Origin: Hyphomicrobium sp. NDB2Meth4
Lineage (GTDB): Bacteria > Pseudomonadota > Alphaproteobacteria > Rhizobiales > Hyphomicrobiaceae
Length of the DNA: 64,000 nt
NCBI RefSeq assembly: GCF_900117445.1
Contig: NZ_FPEJ01000013.1
Coordinates: 868,001 to 932,000, forward strand
Reading direction: 5' to 3'
Part shown: positions 42,561 to 52,091 of the stretch, piece after piece
Numbering within the stretch: position 1 is the stretch's first letter
Layout of the letters: each line of letters begins with the position of its first letter
Made by a program: the position numbers and the translations under genes
Notes under the pieces: model-generated
What the model was told of the DNA's origin: nothing
Database searches by the model: none
The model's input: only the letters and a program-made list of their open reading frames with translations

Positions 42561-45224
42561 ATGCAGAACGAAGCGAACGACAAGCTGCGCGAAGAGCGCG
42601 AATGGTTGGACGCGATTTCCTCTGTCATCGCGTTCGATGGAACGCATCGCGCCGACGAGGTGCTGCAAACAGCCGTCGATGAGGCCCGCCGCTCCGGCGC
42701 CAAGCTTCCGTTTGCAGCGCGCACCGCCTACGTCAACACCATTCCTGCCGACCAGGAGCCCAAGCACGAGGGCCACCTCGACGTCGAGCATCGCATTCGC
42801 TCGGCCATCCGCTGGAACGCAGCCATGATCGTGTTGCGTGCGAACAAGGATTCATCCGAGCTGGGCGGCCACATTGCCAGCTTCCAGTCTGCGGCGACGC
42901 TGTACGACACGGGCTTCGAGCATTTCTGGCACGCACCATCCGCGACACACGGCGGCGACCTTGTCTTCATGCAGGGTCACTCCTCGCCCGGCATCTACGC
43001 CCGCGCATTCCTCGAAGGGCGTCTCACCGAGGAGCAGATCTGCAACTTCCGCCAGGAAGTCGATGGCAACGGCGTCTCCTCCTATCCCCATCCCTGGCTG
43101 ATGCCGGATTTCTGGCAGTTCCCGACTGTCTCCATGGGCCTCGGCCCGCTCATGGCGATCTATCAGGCGCGCTTCCTCAAGTACCTAAAAGGCCGCGAGC
43201 TGCTCGACACTGACCGGCGCCACGTCTGGGTCTTCTGCGGCGATGGCGAAATGGACGAGCCTGAAAGCCTCGGCGCCATTTCGCTCGCCGGGCGCGAGAA
43301 GCTCGACAACCTCATCTTCGTCATCAATTGCAACCTGCAGCGGCTCGACGGCCCTGTGCGTGGCAACGGCAAGATTATCCAGGAGCTGGAGGGCAACTTC
43401 CGCGGCGCCGGCTGGAACGTGATCAAGGTCATCTGGGGATCGAACTGGGACGAGCTTCTGGCGCGCGACACGTCCGGCAAGCTGCGCCAGCTGATGGAAG
43501 AGTGCGTCGACGGCGACTACCAGGATTTCAAATCAAAAGACGGCGCCTACATCCGCAAGAACTTCTTCGGCCGCTATCCCGAAACCGCCGCGATGGTCGC
43601 CGACTGGTCCGACGAGCGCATCTGGAAGCTGACGCGCGGCGGCCATGACCCCTCGAAGGTGTTCGCCGCCTACAAGTCCGCCGTCGAGCACCGCGGACAG
43701 CCGACTGTCATCCTTGCCAAAACCGTCAAGGGATACGGCATGGGCAACGCTGGCGAAGCGCAGATGATCATCCATCAGCAGAAGAAGATGGAGATCGATG
43801 CCCTGCGCCAGTTCCGCAACCGCTTCCAGGTTCCGGTGCCCGAGTCTGAAATCGAGAAGCTGCCATTCATTCGCTTCGCCGAAGATTCCGAGGAGATGCG
43901 CTACCTCAAGGAGCGGCGCGATCGCTTGGGCGGATACTTGCCCGCGCGGCGCCGGCGCTCGGAGAGCCTTCCCGCTCCCGCGCTGTCGCTGTTCGAAGGT
44001 CAGCTGAAAAGCACCGAGGATCGCGAGATCTCTACCACAATGGCCTTTGTGCGCGTGCTTTCCACTCTGCTGCGCGACAAGACCCTCGGGCCCCGCATCG
44101 TGCCCATCGTGCCGGATGAAAGCCGGACCTTCGGCATGGAAGGCATGTTCCGCCAATTCGGCATCTTCAGTCAGGTCGGCCAGCTCTACCGTCCCTCCGA
44201 TGCCGGAGAGCTGATGTTCTACAAGGAGGACAGCCGCGGGCAGATGCTGCAGGAAGGCATCAACGAAGCGGGTGCCATGTCATCGTGGATTGCTGCAGCC
44301 ACCAGCTACTCCACCTCGAACTTCCCGATGATCCCCTTCTACATCTTCTATTCGATGTTCGGCTTCCAGCGCGTGGGAGATCTTGCCTGGGCAGCGGGCG
44401 ACAGCCGCGCTCGCGGGTTCCTCATCGGCGGAACGTCAGGCCGCACGACCCTCAACGGAGAGGGCCTGCAGCACGAGGACGGGCACAGCCATCTCCTCGC
44501 TGCCACGATCCCCAATTGCATCTCGTACGATCCGACCTACGCCTACGAGCTTGCCATCATCATCCAGAACGGTCTGCAGCGCATGATCGAGCGGCAGGAA
44601 GACGTCTTCTACTACCTCACCGTCCTCAACGAGAATTATGCCCACCCGGCGATGCCCGAAGGCGTCGAGGAAGGCGTCATCAAGGGCATCTATCTTCTCC
44701 GTAGCACTGAGGGCGAGAAGGGAAGCCGCCGCGTTCACCTGATGGGCTCGGGAGCGATCCTGCGCGAGGTGATCGCAGGCGCAGAGCTGCTTGAAAAGGA
44801 CTTCGGCATCGGGGCCGACATCTGGAGCGTTACCAGCTTCACCGAGCTCGCACGCGAAGCCCAGGAGGTCGAACGCTGGAACCTACTGCATCCGCTCGAG
44901 ACCCCCCGTGTTCCCTACATCACGCGCGTCATGTCGGATCGACCGGCCGGCCCTGCCATCGCTTCGACCGACTATATGAAAGCCTTCGCCGATCAGGTGC
45001 GCGCTTTCGTGCCGTACTCCTACAGCGTACTCGGCACAGATGGCTTCGGCCGCTCCGACTATCGCCGCCGGTTGCGCTTCCATTTCGAGGTTGATCGCCA
45101 CTTCGTCGCCGTCGCGGCGCTCAAGGCGCTCGCGGACGAGAACAAGCTTCCATCGACCGTCGTTGCCGACGCAATCGCACGCTACGGCATCGACCCCGAC
45201 AAACCCAATCCGGTGAAGGCATGA
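42561..45224 (+). CDS. aceE: pyruvate dehydrogenase E1, homodimeric type
   Basis: 887 residues, the length of homodimeric AceE. The thiamine diphosphate motif GDGEMDEPES near 228 and its partner NCNLQRLDGPV are intact. The active-site histidine regions GHSSPGIYARAFLEGRL and LNGEGLQHEDGHSH are present. It decarboxylates pyruvate and loads acetyl groups on the E2 lipoyl arm. Alphaproteobacteria more often use the heterotetrameric PdhA/PdhB type, so this is probably a second or acquired complex. It is followed at 25 bases by aceF and then lpd, and lies downstream of lactate genes that make its substrate. Confidence 0.95.
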   Translation: MQNEANDKLREEREWLDAISSVIAFDGTHRADEVLQTAVDEARRSGAKLPFAARTAYVNTIPADQEPKHEGHLDVEHRIRSAIRWNAAMIVLRANKDSSELGGHIASFQSAATLYDTGFEHFWHAPSATHGGDLVFMQGHSSPGIYARAFLEGRLTEEQICNFRQEVDGNGVSSYPHPWLMPDFWQFPTVSMGLGPLMAIYQARFLKYLKGRELLDTDRRHVWVFCGDGEMDEPESLGAISLAGREKLDNLIFVINCNLQRLDGPVRGNGKIIQELEGNFRGAGWNVIKVIWGSNWDELLARDTSGKLRQLMEECVDGDYQDFKSKDGAYIRKNFFGRYPETAAMVADWSDERIWKLTRGGHDPSKVFAAYKSAVEHRGQPTVILAKTVKGYGMGNAGEAQMIIHQQKKMEIDALRQFRNRFQVPVPESEIEKLPFIRFAEDSEEMRYLKERRDRLGGYLPARRRRSESLPAPALSLFEGQLKSTEDREISTTMAFVRVLSTLLRDKTLGPRIVPIVPDESRTFGMEGMFRQFGIFSQVGQLYRPSDAGELMFYKEDSRGQMLQEGINEAGAMSSWIAAATSYSTSNFPMIPFYIFYSMFGFQRVGDLAWAAGDSRARGFLIGGTSGRTTLNGEGLQHEDGHSHLLAATIPNCISYDPTYAYELAIIIQNGLQRMIERQEDVFYYLTVLNENYAHPAMPEGVEEGVIKGIYLLRSTEGEKGSRRVHLMGSGAILREVIAGAELLEKDFGIGADIWSVTSFTELAREAQEVERWNLLHPLETPRVPYITRVMSDRPAGPAIASTDYMKAFADQVRAFVPYSYSVLGTDGFGRSDYRRRLRFHFEVDRHFVAVAALKALADENKLPSTVVADAIARYGIDPDKPNPVKA

Positions 45225-45249
45225 CCCGCACAACGTGGACCAGACAGCT

Positions 45250-46539
45250 ATGAACACGATCGAAATCAGGGTCCCTGACATCGGTAACTACGCCGACGTT
45301 CCCGTCATCGAGATATTGGTGAAACCCGGCGACAGCGTTCGCGCCGAAGATCCGCTGATCACGCTCGAATCCGATAAGGCCACGATGGAAGTCCCGGCCC
45401 CGTCATCGGGACGCGTCGCTGAGATCAACATCGGCGTCGGCGACAAGGTGAGCGCGGGCAGTCTCATCCTCAAGCTTCTGCCCGAAGGTGCCGCCGCAAG
45501 CACGGCGGGCGACACCGCACAAATCGCCGATACCGCTGTTGCCGCATCCGCAACAGCGCCCGGCAAGCCAGCAGATCAGAACCCGGCGGCGCCATCTCCA
45601 ATTGCCACGTCTAACGGCAATGGCCATGCGGGCCCGTTCCCGGCACCCACCGATTTCGGCAGCATCTACGCCAGTCCGTCGGTGCGTCGACTCGCGAGAG
45701 AACTCGACATCGACCCGACGAAGCTCAAAGGTACCGGCGACAAAGGCCGCATAACCAAGGACGACGTCAAACGCGCACTGGGCGCCGCTGCCTCCTCGGG
45801 CGCTGGCATACCGGCCATCCCCGCGCAGGACTTCGCAAAGTTCGGCCCCATCAGCACTAAGCCGCTGTCGCGCATGAAGCGGCTGTCGGGGCCGCACCTC
45901 CACCGCGCCTGGCTCAACATTCCGCACGTCACGCACACCGACGAGGCCGACATCACCGAGCTCGAGGTGTACCGCAAACAGCTCGATGCTGCGGCGAAAG
46001 ACAAAGGCTACCGCGTCACGCTGCTCTCGTTCCTGCTCATGGCGACAGTCACCGCTTTGAAGCAGCATCCCGAGTTCAATGCTTCGCTGTCTCCCTCCGG
46101 CGAAGAGCTAATTCTGAAGCACTACTTCAACATCGGCGTCGCCGTGGATACACCGGATGGCCTCGTCGTGCCGGTGATCAAGGATGTAGATCGCAAACGC
46201 ATCATCGAGCTCAGTCAGGAATTGGCAAACGTCTCGCAAAAGATGCGCGACGGCAAAATCGCCCCCACGGACATCCAAGGCGCCACCTTCTCCATCTCTA
46301 GTCTGGGTGGCATCGGTGGCACCAACTTTACTCCCATCGTCAATGCGCCGGAGGTGGCGATCCTCGGCGTGGTCCGCGCCCGCATGACCCCCGTCTGGAA
46401 TGGCGACAGCTTCGAGCCGCGCCTCATGCTGCCTCTGTGCCTCTCCTACGATCACCGCGTCATCGACGGAGCGCTCGCCGCACGCTTCACGCGTCGCCTC
46501 GCCGAAGTGCTCGGCGATGTCCGCCAACTCGTCCTCTGA
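45250..46539 (+). CDS. aceF: dihydrolipoamide acetyltransferase, pyruvate dehydrogenase E2
   Basis: 429 residues from the ATG at 45250 (MNTIEIRVPDIG); a GTG five codons earlier is possible. There is a single lipoyl domain (about 1-75) with the lipoylated lysine in ESDKATMEVP. An Ala/Pro-rich linker, an E3-binding domain (about 140-175, SVRRLARELDIDPTKLKG) and a catalytic domain follow, ending with the active-site LSYDHRVIDGALAARF. The enterobacterial AceF has three lipoyl domains, so this is a short form. It forms the core with AceE and the following Lpd. Confidence 0.93.
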   Translation: MNTIEIRVPDIGNYADVPVIEILVKPGDSVRAEDPLITLESDKATMEVPAPSSGRVAEINIGVGDKVSAGSLILKLLPEGAAASTAGDTAQIADTAVAASATAPGKPADQNPAAPSPIATSNGNGHAGPFPAPTDFGSIYASPSVRRLARELDIDPTKLKGTGDKGRITKDDVKRALGAAASSGAGIPAIPAQDFAKFGPISTKPLSRMKRLSGPHLHRAWLNIPHVTHTDEADITELEVYRKQLDAAAKDKGYRVTLLSFLLMATVTALKQHPEFNASLSPSGEELILKHYFNIGVAVDTPDGLVVPVIKDVDRKRIIELSQELANVSQKMRDGKIAPTDIQGATFSISSLGGIGGTNFTPIVNAPEVAILGVVRARMTPVWNGDSFEPRLMLPLCLSYDHRVIDGALAARFTRRLAEVLGDVRQLVL

Positions 46540-46558
46540 GCCAGCCAGTCCCAGCGCA

Positions 46559-47992
46559 ATGCCAAACCAGTCAGAACTGCAGACCGAGATCCTCGTGCTC
46601 GGCGCCGGCCCCGGCGGCTACACTGCCGCTTTCCGCGCCGCAGACCTCGGAAAGAAAGTCACGCTCGTCGAGCGCTCACCCGTGCTTGGCGGCGTATGCC
46701 TCAACGTTGGCTGCATCCCATCGAAGGCCTTGCTGCACGCAGCCAAGGTGATCGATGAGGCCGAGGAATTCAGCACCGCCGGCGTTACATTTTCCGCGCC
46801 GTCGGTCGATCTCGACAAGCTGCGCGGATGGAAGAATGACGTCATCAAACGCCTGACCGGTGGCCTTTCAGCGCTGGCCAAACAGCGTGCCGTCAAAGTT
46901 GTAACGGGCACCGGGCGCTTCGTGTCCGCCCATAGCGTGGAGGTCACCGACGCCGCCGGCGAGATCACACACATCACCTTCGATCAGGCGATCATTGCCG
47001 CCGGATCGGAGCCCTTACGGCTACCGTTCCTGCCGACATCCGATGAGCGCATCATCGATTCCACCGGCGCTCTCGAAATCACCGATATTCCCGAGACGAT
47101 GCTCGTCATCGGCGGCGGTATCATCGGTCTGGAGATGGCAACCGTCTATCACGCGCTCGGCACGCGCATCACCATCGCCGAGATGATGGATCAGATCATT
47201 CCCGGCGCGGATGCCGACATCGTCAAGCCCCTGATGAAGCGGATCAAGTCGCAGTACGCCGCCATCCTGCTCAGCACCAAAGTCGCAAGCGTCGATGCAT
47301 CCGGCAAAAAACTTGCCGTGACCTTCGCCGGGGCCAACGCCCCCGGCCCGCAGAGCTTCGACAAAATTCTCGTCGCCGTCGGCCGCGCGCCGAACGGCAA
47401 GACGCTGGGGCTCGAAAGCGCTGGCATCACAGTCGACGAACGCGGCTTCATCCCGGTCGATCGCCGCATGCGCACCACCGTTCCGCACATCTTCGCCATC
47501 GGCGATATCGTTGGCCAACCGATGCTTGCTCACAAAGCCGTGCACGAAGGAAAGGTTGCAGCGGAAGTCGCCGCCGGCATGAAATCCGCATTCGACGCCC
47601 GCGTGATTGCGTCCGTTGCCTACACCGATCCGGAAGTCGCCTGGGTCGGCCTCACCGAAGTGGAGGCCAAGACCAATGGCATCCGCTACGAGAAGGCAAG
47701 CTTTCCCTGGGCGGCTTCAGGACGTGCATTGTCTCTGCGCCGCGACGATGGCCTCACCAAGATCCTCTTCGATCCCGACACGCATCGCATCCTAGGCTGC
47801 GGTATTGCCGGACCTAACGCCGGCGATCTCATCGCAGAAGCCGCGCTTGCCATCGAGATGGGCGCAGACGCCACCGACATCAGCGCCACCATCCATCCCC
47901 ATCCGACGCTGTCGGAGACGATTGCTCAGGCCGCGGAGATGTTCGAAGGCACCATCACCGACCTGATGCCCGCCCCGCGCCGTAAGCCCTAG
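46559..47992 (+). CDS. lpdA: dihydrolipoamide dehydrogenase, pyruvate dehydrogenase E3
   Basis: 477 residues from the ATG at 46559; the longer frame overlaps aceF out of family. FAD-binding GAGPGGYTAAFRAADLG, the redox-active disulfide GGVCLNVGCIPSKALL, an NAD-binding GGGIIGLEMATVY, and the C-terminal HxxxxE catalytic region HPHPTLSETIAQAAE are all intact. It has no N-terminal lipoyl domain. It reoxidises the E2 lipoyl group and ends the aceE-aceF-lpd operon. Confidence 0.94.
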   Translation: MPNQSELQTEILVLGAGPGGYTAAFRAADLGKKVTLVERSPVLGGVCLNVGCIPSKALLHAAKVIDEAEEFSTAGVTFSAPSVDLDKLRGWKNDVIKRLTGGLSALAKQRAVKVVTGTGRFVSAHSVEVTDAAGEITHITFDQAIIAAGSEPLRLPFLPTSDERIIDSTGALEITDIPETMLVIGGGIIGLEMATVYHALGTRITIAEMMDQIIPGADADIVKPLMKRIKSQYAAILLSTKVASVDASGKKLAVTFAGANAPGPQSFDKILVAVGRAPNGKTLGLESAGITVDERGFIPVDRRMRTTVPHIFAIGDIVGQPMLAHKAVHEGKVAAEVAAGMKSAFDARVIASVAYTDPEVAWVGLTEVEAKTNGIRYEKASFPWAASGRALSLRRDDGLTKILFDPDTHRILGCGIAGPNAGDLIAEAALAIEMGADATDISATIHPHPTLSETIAQAAEMFEGTITDLMPAPRRKP

Positions 47993-48709
47993 CGCAAAGC
48001 GCGCCGAAAGCCGAAAGCCTTTAGCAACTTCGCCAATTGCGAAAGCCAATGACCGCGCGCGTCATTCAATGACTCATTTCGCAAATCCGGCTTTCGCGGG
48101 CGGTCCACCACACTGTAACGCACGCACGCCGAGTGACACGCCTACCCACAACGATTACACAGGCGCATTCCAAGTCACGCAAAAATGACGCGCCAATTCA
48201 AGCACTTATTGGTCAAACAATATCTATGCAGATTAAAACACGTAGTGGCATAGCGTTTGCAAAGATGAAAAGCGGAACCGCTTTCGAGCGTACTCATACT
48301 GCACTCGATTGCCGGATCCGTCGTCGCGTAATCGGAGACGGGGGACGGGGGGCCGCACCGGTACTATCGAAGCGCTTCTGCTCGGCGCGTCGATAGTCCG
48401 GTCCGGCCGGGTTTCGCTCCATTGCCCGGCCTTGTGACCTCACCCATGACCAGCGGTCGGCTTTCTCGTCGCCGGCCGCTGGTCCCTCCGTTGATCCCGA
48501 CTAAGGCGTCATCGCCAGCGTACGCCGTCCGTGACTTCGGACGCGCCCCAAGTGAGCTGCCCAGTTCGGCAGTCCGTCTGCGTCCAATCTAGTTCTCCGA
48601 TCAATCACAGCGCCCGCAGGCCTCGTCTGCTGGGACGGCCCCTTGCTGGTCTTTTCCAGCGAGACGATCGGCTGCGTGCGAACGCTGAATGCAAAAAAGG
48701 ATACAGGGA
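47993..48709. other. intergenic region after lpd with inverted repeats, no supportable gene
   Basis: About 700 bases. Its left part holds AATGAC/GTCATT (48048-48053 with 48061-48066) nested in the larger inverted repeat GCGAAAGCC/GGCTTTCGC (48039-48047 with 48089-48097), a possible transcription end for the pyruvate dehydrogenase operon. An open frame from 48133 has no ribosome site or recognisable sequence and is not called. The right part must contain the promoter of the outer-membrane protein gene at 48710. Confidence 0.55.
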
Positions 48710-49594
48710 ATGGCCTTAAACAATTGGTCCGCTTGGGCGCACGGGCTGCCACTGCGCAGTACGGTTGCAGCACTTGCAACGGGATGCGCGCTCTTTGGCG
48801 CCGAGCCAGCGCGTGCGCAGACCGTGTTCGATGTCATCGGCCCGCACGAGTACGATTTGCCGGTGAACTTCGATCCGTTCAACGTGTTCGTTCAGTACGC
48901 CTACGTTCAGAACGACTCGCAACGCTGGGACGCAAACGGCGATCTGGTCGATGGCTCAGGTGCTCAGCGCATCGTTGGACTCTCGAAATACGTCCACTTC
49001 TGGACGCCGGACTTCAACCGCAACATCGGTCTGGCGTGGGAAATCATCCAGCCGGAAATCTCGATCCGCGATCGCGGTGCGGTCGATCCCGCAGATCGCC
49101 ACCGCAGCGGGTTCGGCGACACTTACACCGGCTTTGCGGCCTGGTTCAAACCGACGCCTCAATCGACTCTCGGCATCCAGTCGTTCCTGCAGATCCCCTG
49201 GGGCGACAAGAGCGTCAGCGACGGCAACTGGAAGAACCTCACCAGCATGCTGTGGTACACGCCGCTGATCTGGGAACTCGATTGGACGGGCGACGCCGGC
49301 TTCATGTGGCAATCTCCGTTGGTCGACGGCGTCAAGCCTGGCACGACGTTCTACACCAACAATCGCTTCGGCTGGCGTGTCAATCAGTGGCTCGAGCCGT
49401 TCATCGCCCTCGATTATGAGCACTCCGACGCCTACGGCATCGTTCCCGAATCCTGGGTGTTCGACGGCGGTCTCGGCGTCATGGTGTTTACGTACAAGGG
49501 CCAGTCGATCACCGCCCGCTACTCGACCAGCTTCAAGGGACAGAACCATTCCGACAACAACAGTTGGAACCTGAAGTACGTCTATACCTGGTGA
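48710..49594 (+). CDS. outer-membrane channel-like protein (phenol/MetA degradation transporter-type barrel)
   Basis: 294 residues from the ATG at 48710, preceded by AAGGA at eight bases; a start 21 bases upstream is the alternative. A signal peptide ends near AEPARA. The mature chain alternates beta strands with aromatic girdles (NVFVQYAYVQNDSQRWD, WFKPTPQSTLGIQSFLQIPWG, LEPFIALDYEHSD) and ends in LKYVYTW with the terminal aromatic expected of an outer-membrane barrel. It resembles proteins grouped as MetA-pathway phenol-degradation transporters. It is convergent with amide module 2 and could be its outer-membrane pore, by analogy to the TorF porin of module 1. Confidence 0.7.
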   Translation: MALNNWSAWAHGLPLRSTVAALATGCALFGAEPARAQTVFDVIGPHEYDLPVNFDPFNVFVQYAYVQNDSQRWDANGDLVDGSGAQRIVGLSKYVHFWTPDFNRNIGLAWEIIQPEISIRDRGAVDPADRHRSGFGDTYTGFAAWFKPTPQSTLGIQSFLQIPWGDKSVSDGNWKNLTSMLWYTPLIWELDWTGDAGFMWQSPLVDGVKPGTTFYTNNRFGWRVNQWLEPFIALDYEHSDAYGIVPESWVFDGGLGVMVFTYKGQSITARYSTSFKGQNHSDNNSWNLKYVYTW

Positions 49595-49602
49595 CGCACG
49601 GC

Positions 49603-49635
49603 ACTGCGTGGCGGGCCAAGTGCTCGCCACGCAGT
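49603..49635. terminator. stem-loop between convergent channel and DMFase genes
   Basis: ACTGCGTGGCG (49603-49613) pairs perfectly with CGCCACGCAGT (49625-49635) around an 11-base loop. It lies nine bases after the channel stop and faces the end of DMFase copy 2, so it may end transcripts from both sides. No U-tract is present. Confidence 0.6.
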
Positions 49636-49739
49636 TCGGCTGTGAATTGATGTGAAGTTAGTGCGGCACGTGCTCTTGCGAGCCACCAATCCGCCCGCCG
49701 CCGATCACCTCTCCCAAACGTGCCTCCCATTGAGGAATC

Positions 49740-52061
49740 TCAGCGCCACTGCTTTTCGTCTGCTATCCACCTGGAACCGGGCAGCGGCCCATCCTGCACG
49801 AAGGCCTCGACGACGTTGGCGAGAAGCTTGGCGGCAGTATTGTTGAACCCTTCGGCTGGTAGCGCCTGACCGAAGGCGATCGATCCGGTCGAAAACATCG
49901 CGCCGTCCTTGGCGGTTGGAAAGAAGACGATGTCGGCACGGATGCGATAGTCCTGCGTGCCGCCTAGGCCCGCGTGGGCGTACAGCACCTCCTCCGTCGA
50001 CAGCACGAAGTTGTCGGTGTGGCCGCCTGACGAGGCGATGATCTTGGCGTGCGGAGGCGTGCCGAGAGAACGGTCATAGCGGTCGAGTTCAAGGCCGGCA
50101 GCACCGCCGTGAGCCAAACCACAGTCACCGATGATCTCGCCCTCGATGCCCTTGCACATCCAGTCGACCGTTCGATGGTAGCTGTCGGGCATGCGGCGGA
50201 AAGCGCGCGAATCCTCGAAACCTTCGCCGATGAAGCCGACGCCGAAGATCTTTTGCGGCGGCCTGCCGCGGTTCTTCCACAGTCCGCTCTTGTCACCGGT
50301 GGTCTGCAGGTAGTGCTCGCCGGGGCGGGCCGCCCACGCACGCATGCCCGAATCCAGCTTGCGCACCTCCATCACCGATGGATCATCGTTGCGATAGGCG
50401 ACGTTCCAATAGAAGCCGTTGCCGCCCATGTAGATGAAGCGGCCGCCATCGGCGACATAGTCCTCGATGGCATCGAGGATCGGCTCGGATACGTATTCGG
50501 GGTGCGATCCGCTCATCACGCACTTATAGGGCGCCAGCGCTGCCAATCCTTCGATGTGAACATCCTCATCGGTGATCACGTCGTAGTCATAGCCCTGGTG
50601 CTCGAGCCAGGCGATGATCGACAGGTCCGCCGGCAGCTGCCACGTCGTCCCCATGCTCGATACCCGATACTTCGGGCGCATGTTCACGAGCGGCCGATGA
50701 TAGCCGCTGTAGCAGACGCCGGTCCCGTCCATGTAGGAATCATAGGTGGAGAACCCGAAGTCCGGATTCTTGTACATCTCCACGTCGATGTCGGCGACGA
50801 TCGGCGGCTGTCCCGTCATCGGCTGAATGATCTGCGTGTCGAAGCTCAGGTGTTCGTTTGCATAGGCTAGGTAGCTTCCGGTCGGCGCGAGAAAAGCCAA
50901 ACGCCCCTGCGGCGTGACGGGACGCACGAAGAATACGACGTATTCTTCTGCAAGTCCCACGCCGGGGCCTGCGCGCAAGCGAATGGCATAAACCCCGCTC
51001 TTGAGATCCTTGGGAATGGTGAACGAGCGCGTGACTTCCCAGTTGCAGTCGATCATCGCATCGGCGTGGAACTCGACACCACCGTATTCATGTGGCGCGA
51101 GGCGGAAGCAGTCGTTTCGTCCCGACCAATTGTAGCCTGTCATCGCGCGAACGGGGCGATTGTAGCCATGTGCGTCGAGCCGGTAGGGGCCGACGTCTAC
51201 GACGGTATCGCCGATGCCGTTCTCGGTGTAGCCGACGGTCGTGTCCCAGTAAGCCAGAAGGCCGTCGGGCGGGGGCGGACCGCCGTCCCTGATCCTGTCG
51301 AGTTCATCGCGCGTCAAAGCGCGGCCTGACATGCCCGGCCGATCGATCTTGCCGCAGAAGCACTCCGAGATGAAGTATCCGCGCAGCTCGTGCCAATCCT
51401 GCGAGCCTGCCATGATGAATGGGGTTTCCGCGCCGTTCTTCGCGCGAAAGCGGAGCGTCTCGGCAACGTGGGAGCGATAGTCGAGCGGCGCCGCCTTGCC
51501 CAACAGAGAGTTGTAGCGGTTCATCACCGGCTCCTGGTAGAGCTCGGCACGCCCGGTTTCGGCGTTGAAGCTGACAGCCACGAAATACCAGATGCGCGGC
51601 TGCAGCGGCACTTCGGCTGCAACGTAGTCGACTTCCTTGCCGTCACCCAGCCAGAATTCCAGAAGCCCGCTGCGATTGATGCCGAGGCAATAGCCTTCGT
51701 TCCGGTAGCTGTCCCAGCGCCCGATCAGAGACTGCCTGACGCCGAAACTGGGAAGTGTCGCCCAGACGTAACCGAAGATCGTGAAGCTTCCATCGTGGGC
51801 AAGACGCTTTGCAGGATCGGCCACGCGCAAGAACGAGCCCACTTGAGTGAACTGCTTCTTGACGTCCCACTCCCCGTTGACCTCGCACGCAACCTCTTTC
51901 TCGATGAAGCCCGGCCCGCTTGGGTGCTGGTCGCCATGGATGATCTTCACGAGCTGCGCGGATGCGCGATCGGTTCCGTCCGCGTGAACATGAATGTCGA
52001 TCTTCTGACCGGGTTTGATAGTGATCTTATCGGCGTAGCCGAAGAGTTTGATCTGCGCCAT
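49740..52061 (-). CDS. dmfA2: N,N-dimethylformamidase large (beta) subunit, copy 2
   Basis: 773 residues, close to the ~762 of characterised DMFases. It has the same layout as copy 1: an IKLFGYADKITIKPG start, a lectin-like domain with SLIGRWDSYRNEGYCLGINR, and a C-terminal catalytic domain. The expected iron ligands fall at Y400 (AYANEH), Y440 (STYDSYMDGTG) and E522 (GSHPE), almost the numbering I recall for the Paracoccus enzyme (399, 440, 521). Copies 1 and 2 are clearly diverged throughout. No separate small-subunit gene accompanies it: the upstream gene, ending 30 bases before this start, carries that domain fused to a permease. Confidence 0.88.
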   Translation of the reverse strand: MAQIKLFGYADKITIKPGQKIDIHVHADGTDRASAQLVKIIHGDQHPSGPGFIEKEVACEVNGEWDVKKQFTQVGSFLRVADPAKRLAHDGSFTIFGYVWATLPSFGVRQSLIGRWDSYRNEGYCLGINRSGLLEFWLGDGKEVDYVAAEVPLQPRIWYFVAVSFNAETGRAELYQEPVMNRYNSLLGKAAPLDYRSHVAETLRFRAKNGAETPFIMAGSQDWHELRGYFISECFCGKIDRPGMSGRALTRDELDRIRDGGPPPPDGLLAYWDTTVGYTENGIGDTVVDVGPYRLDAHGYNRPVRAMTGYNWSGRNDCFRLAPHEYGGVEFHADAMIDCNWEVTRSFTIPKDLKSGVYAIRLRAGPGVGLAEEYVVFFVRPVTPQGRLAFLAPTGSYLAYANEHLSFDTQIIQPMTGQPPIVADIDVEMYKNPDFGFSTYDSYMDGTGVCYSGYHRPLVNMRPKYRVSSMGTTWQLPADLSIIAWLEHQGYDYDVITDEDVHIEGLAALAPYKCVMSGSHPEYVSEPILDAIEDYVADGGRFIYMGGNGFYWNVAYRNDDPSVMEVRKLDSGMRAWAARPGEHYLQTTGDKSGLWKNRGRPPQKIFGVGFIGEGFEDSRAFRRMPDSYHRTVDWMCKGIEGEIIGDCGLAHGGAAGLELDRYDRSLGTPPHAKIIASSGGHTDNFVLSTEEVLYAHAGLGGTQDYRIRADIVFFPTAKDGAMFSTGSIAFGQALPAEGFNNTAAKLLANVVEAFVQDGPLPGSRWIADEKQWR

Positions 52062-52091
52062 TGCAGCGAGCCTCGATTTATTCTTGTGACT

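Noticed and set aside
48133-48396. 87-codon open frame in the gap after lpd
   Set aside because: No Shine-Dalgarno sequence, no recognisable protein features, and unusual composition for the region.
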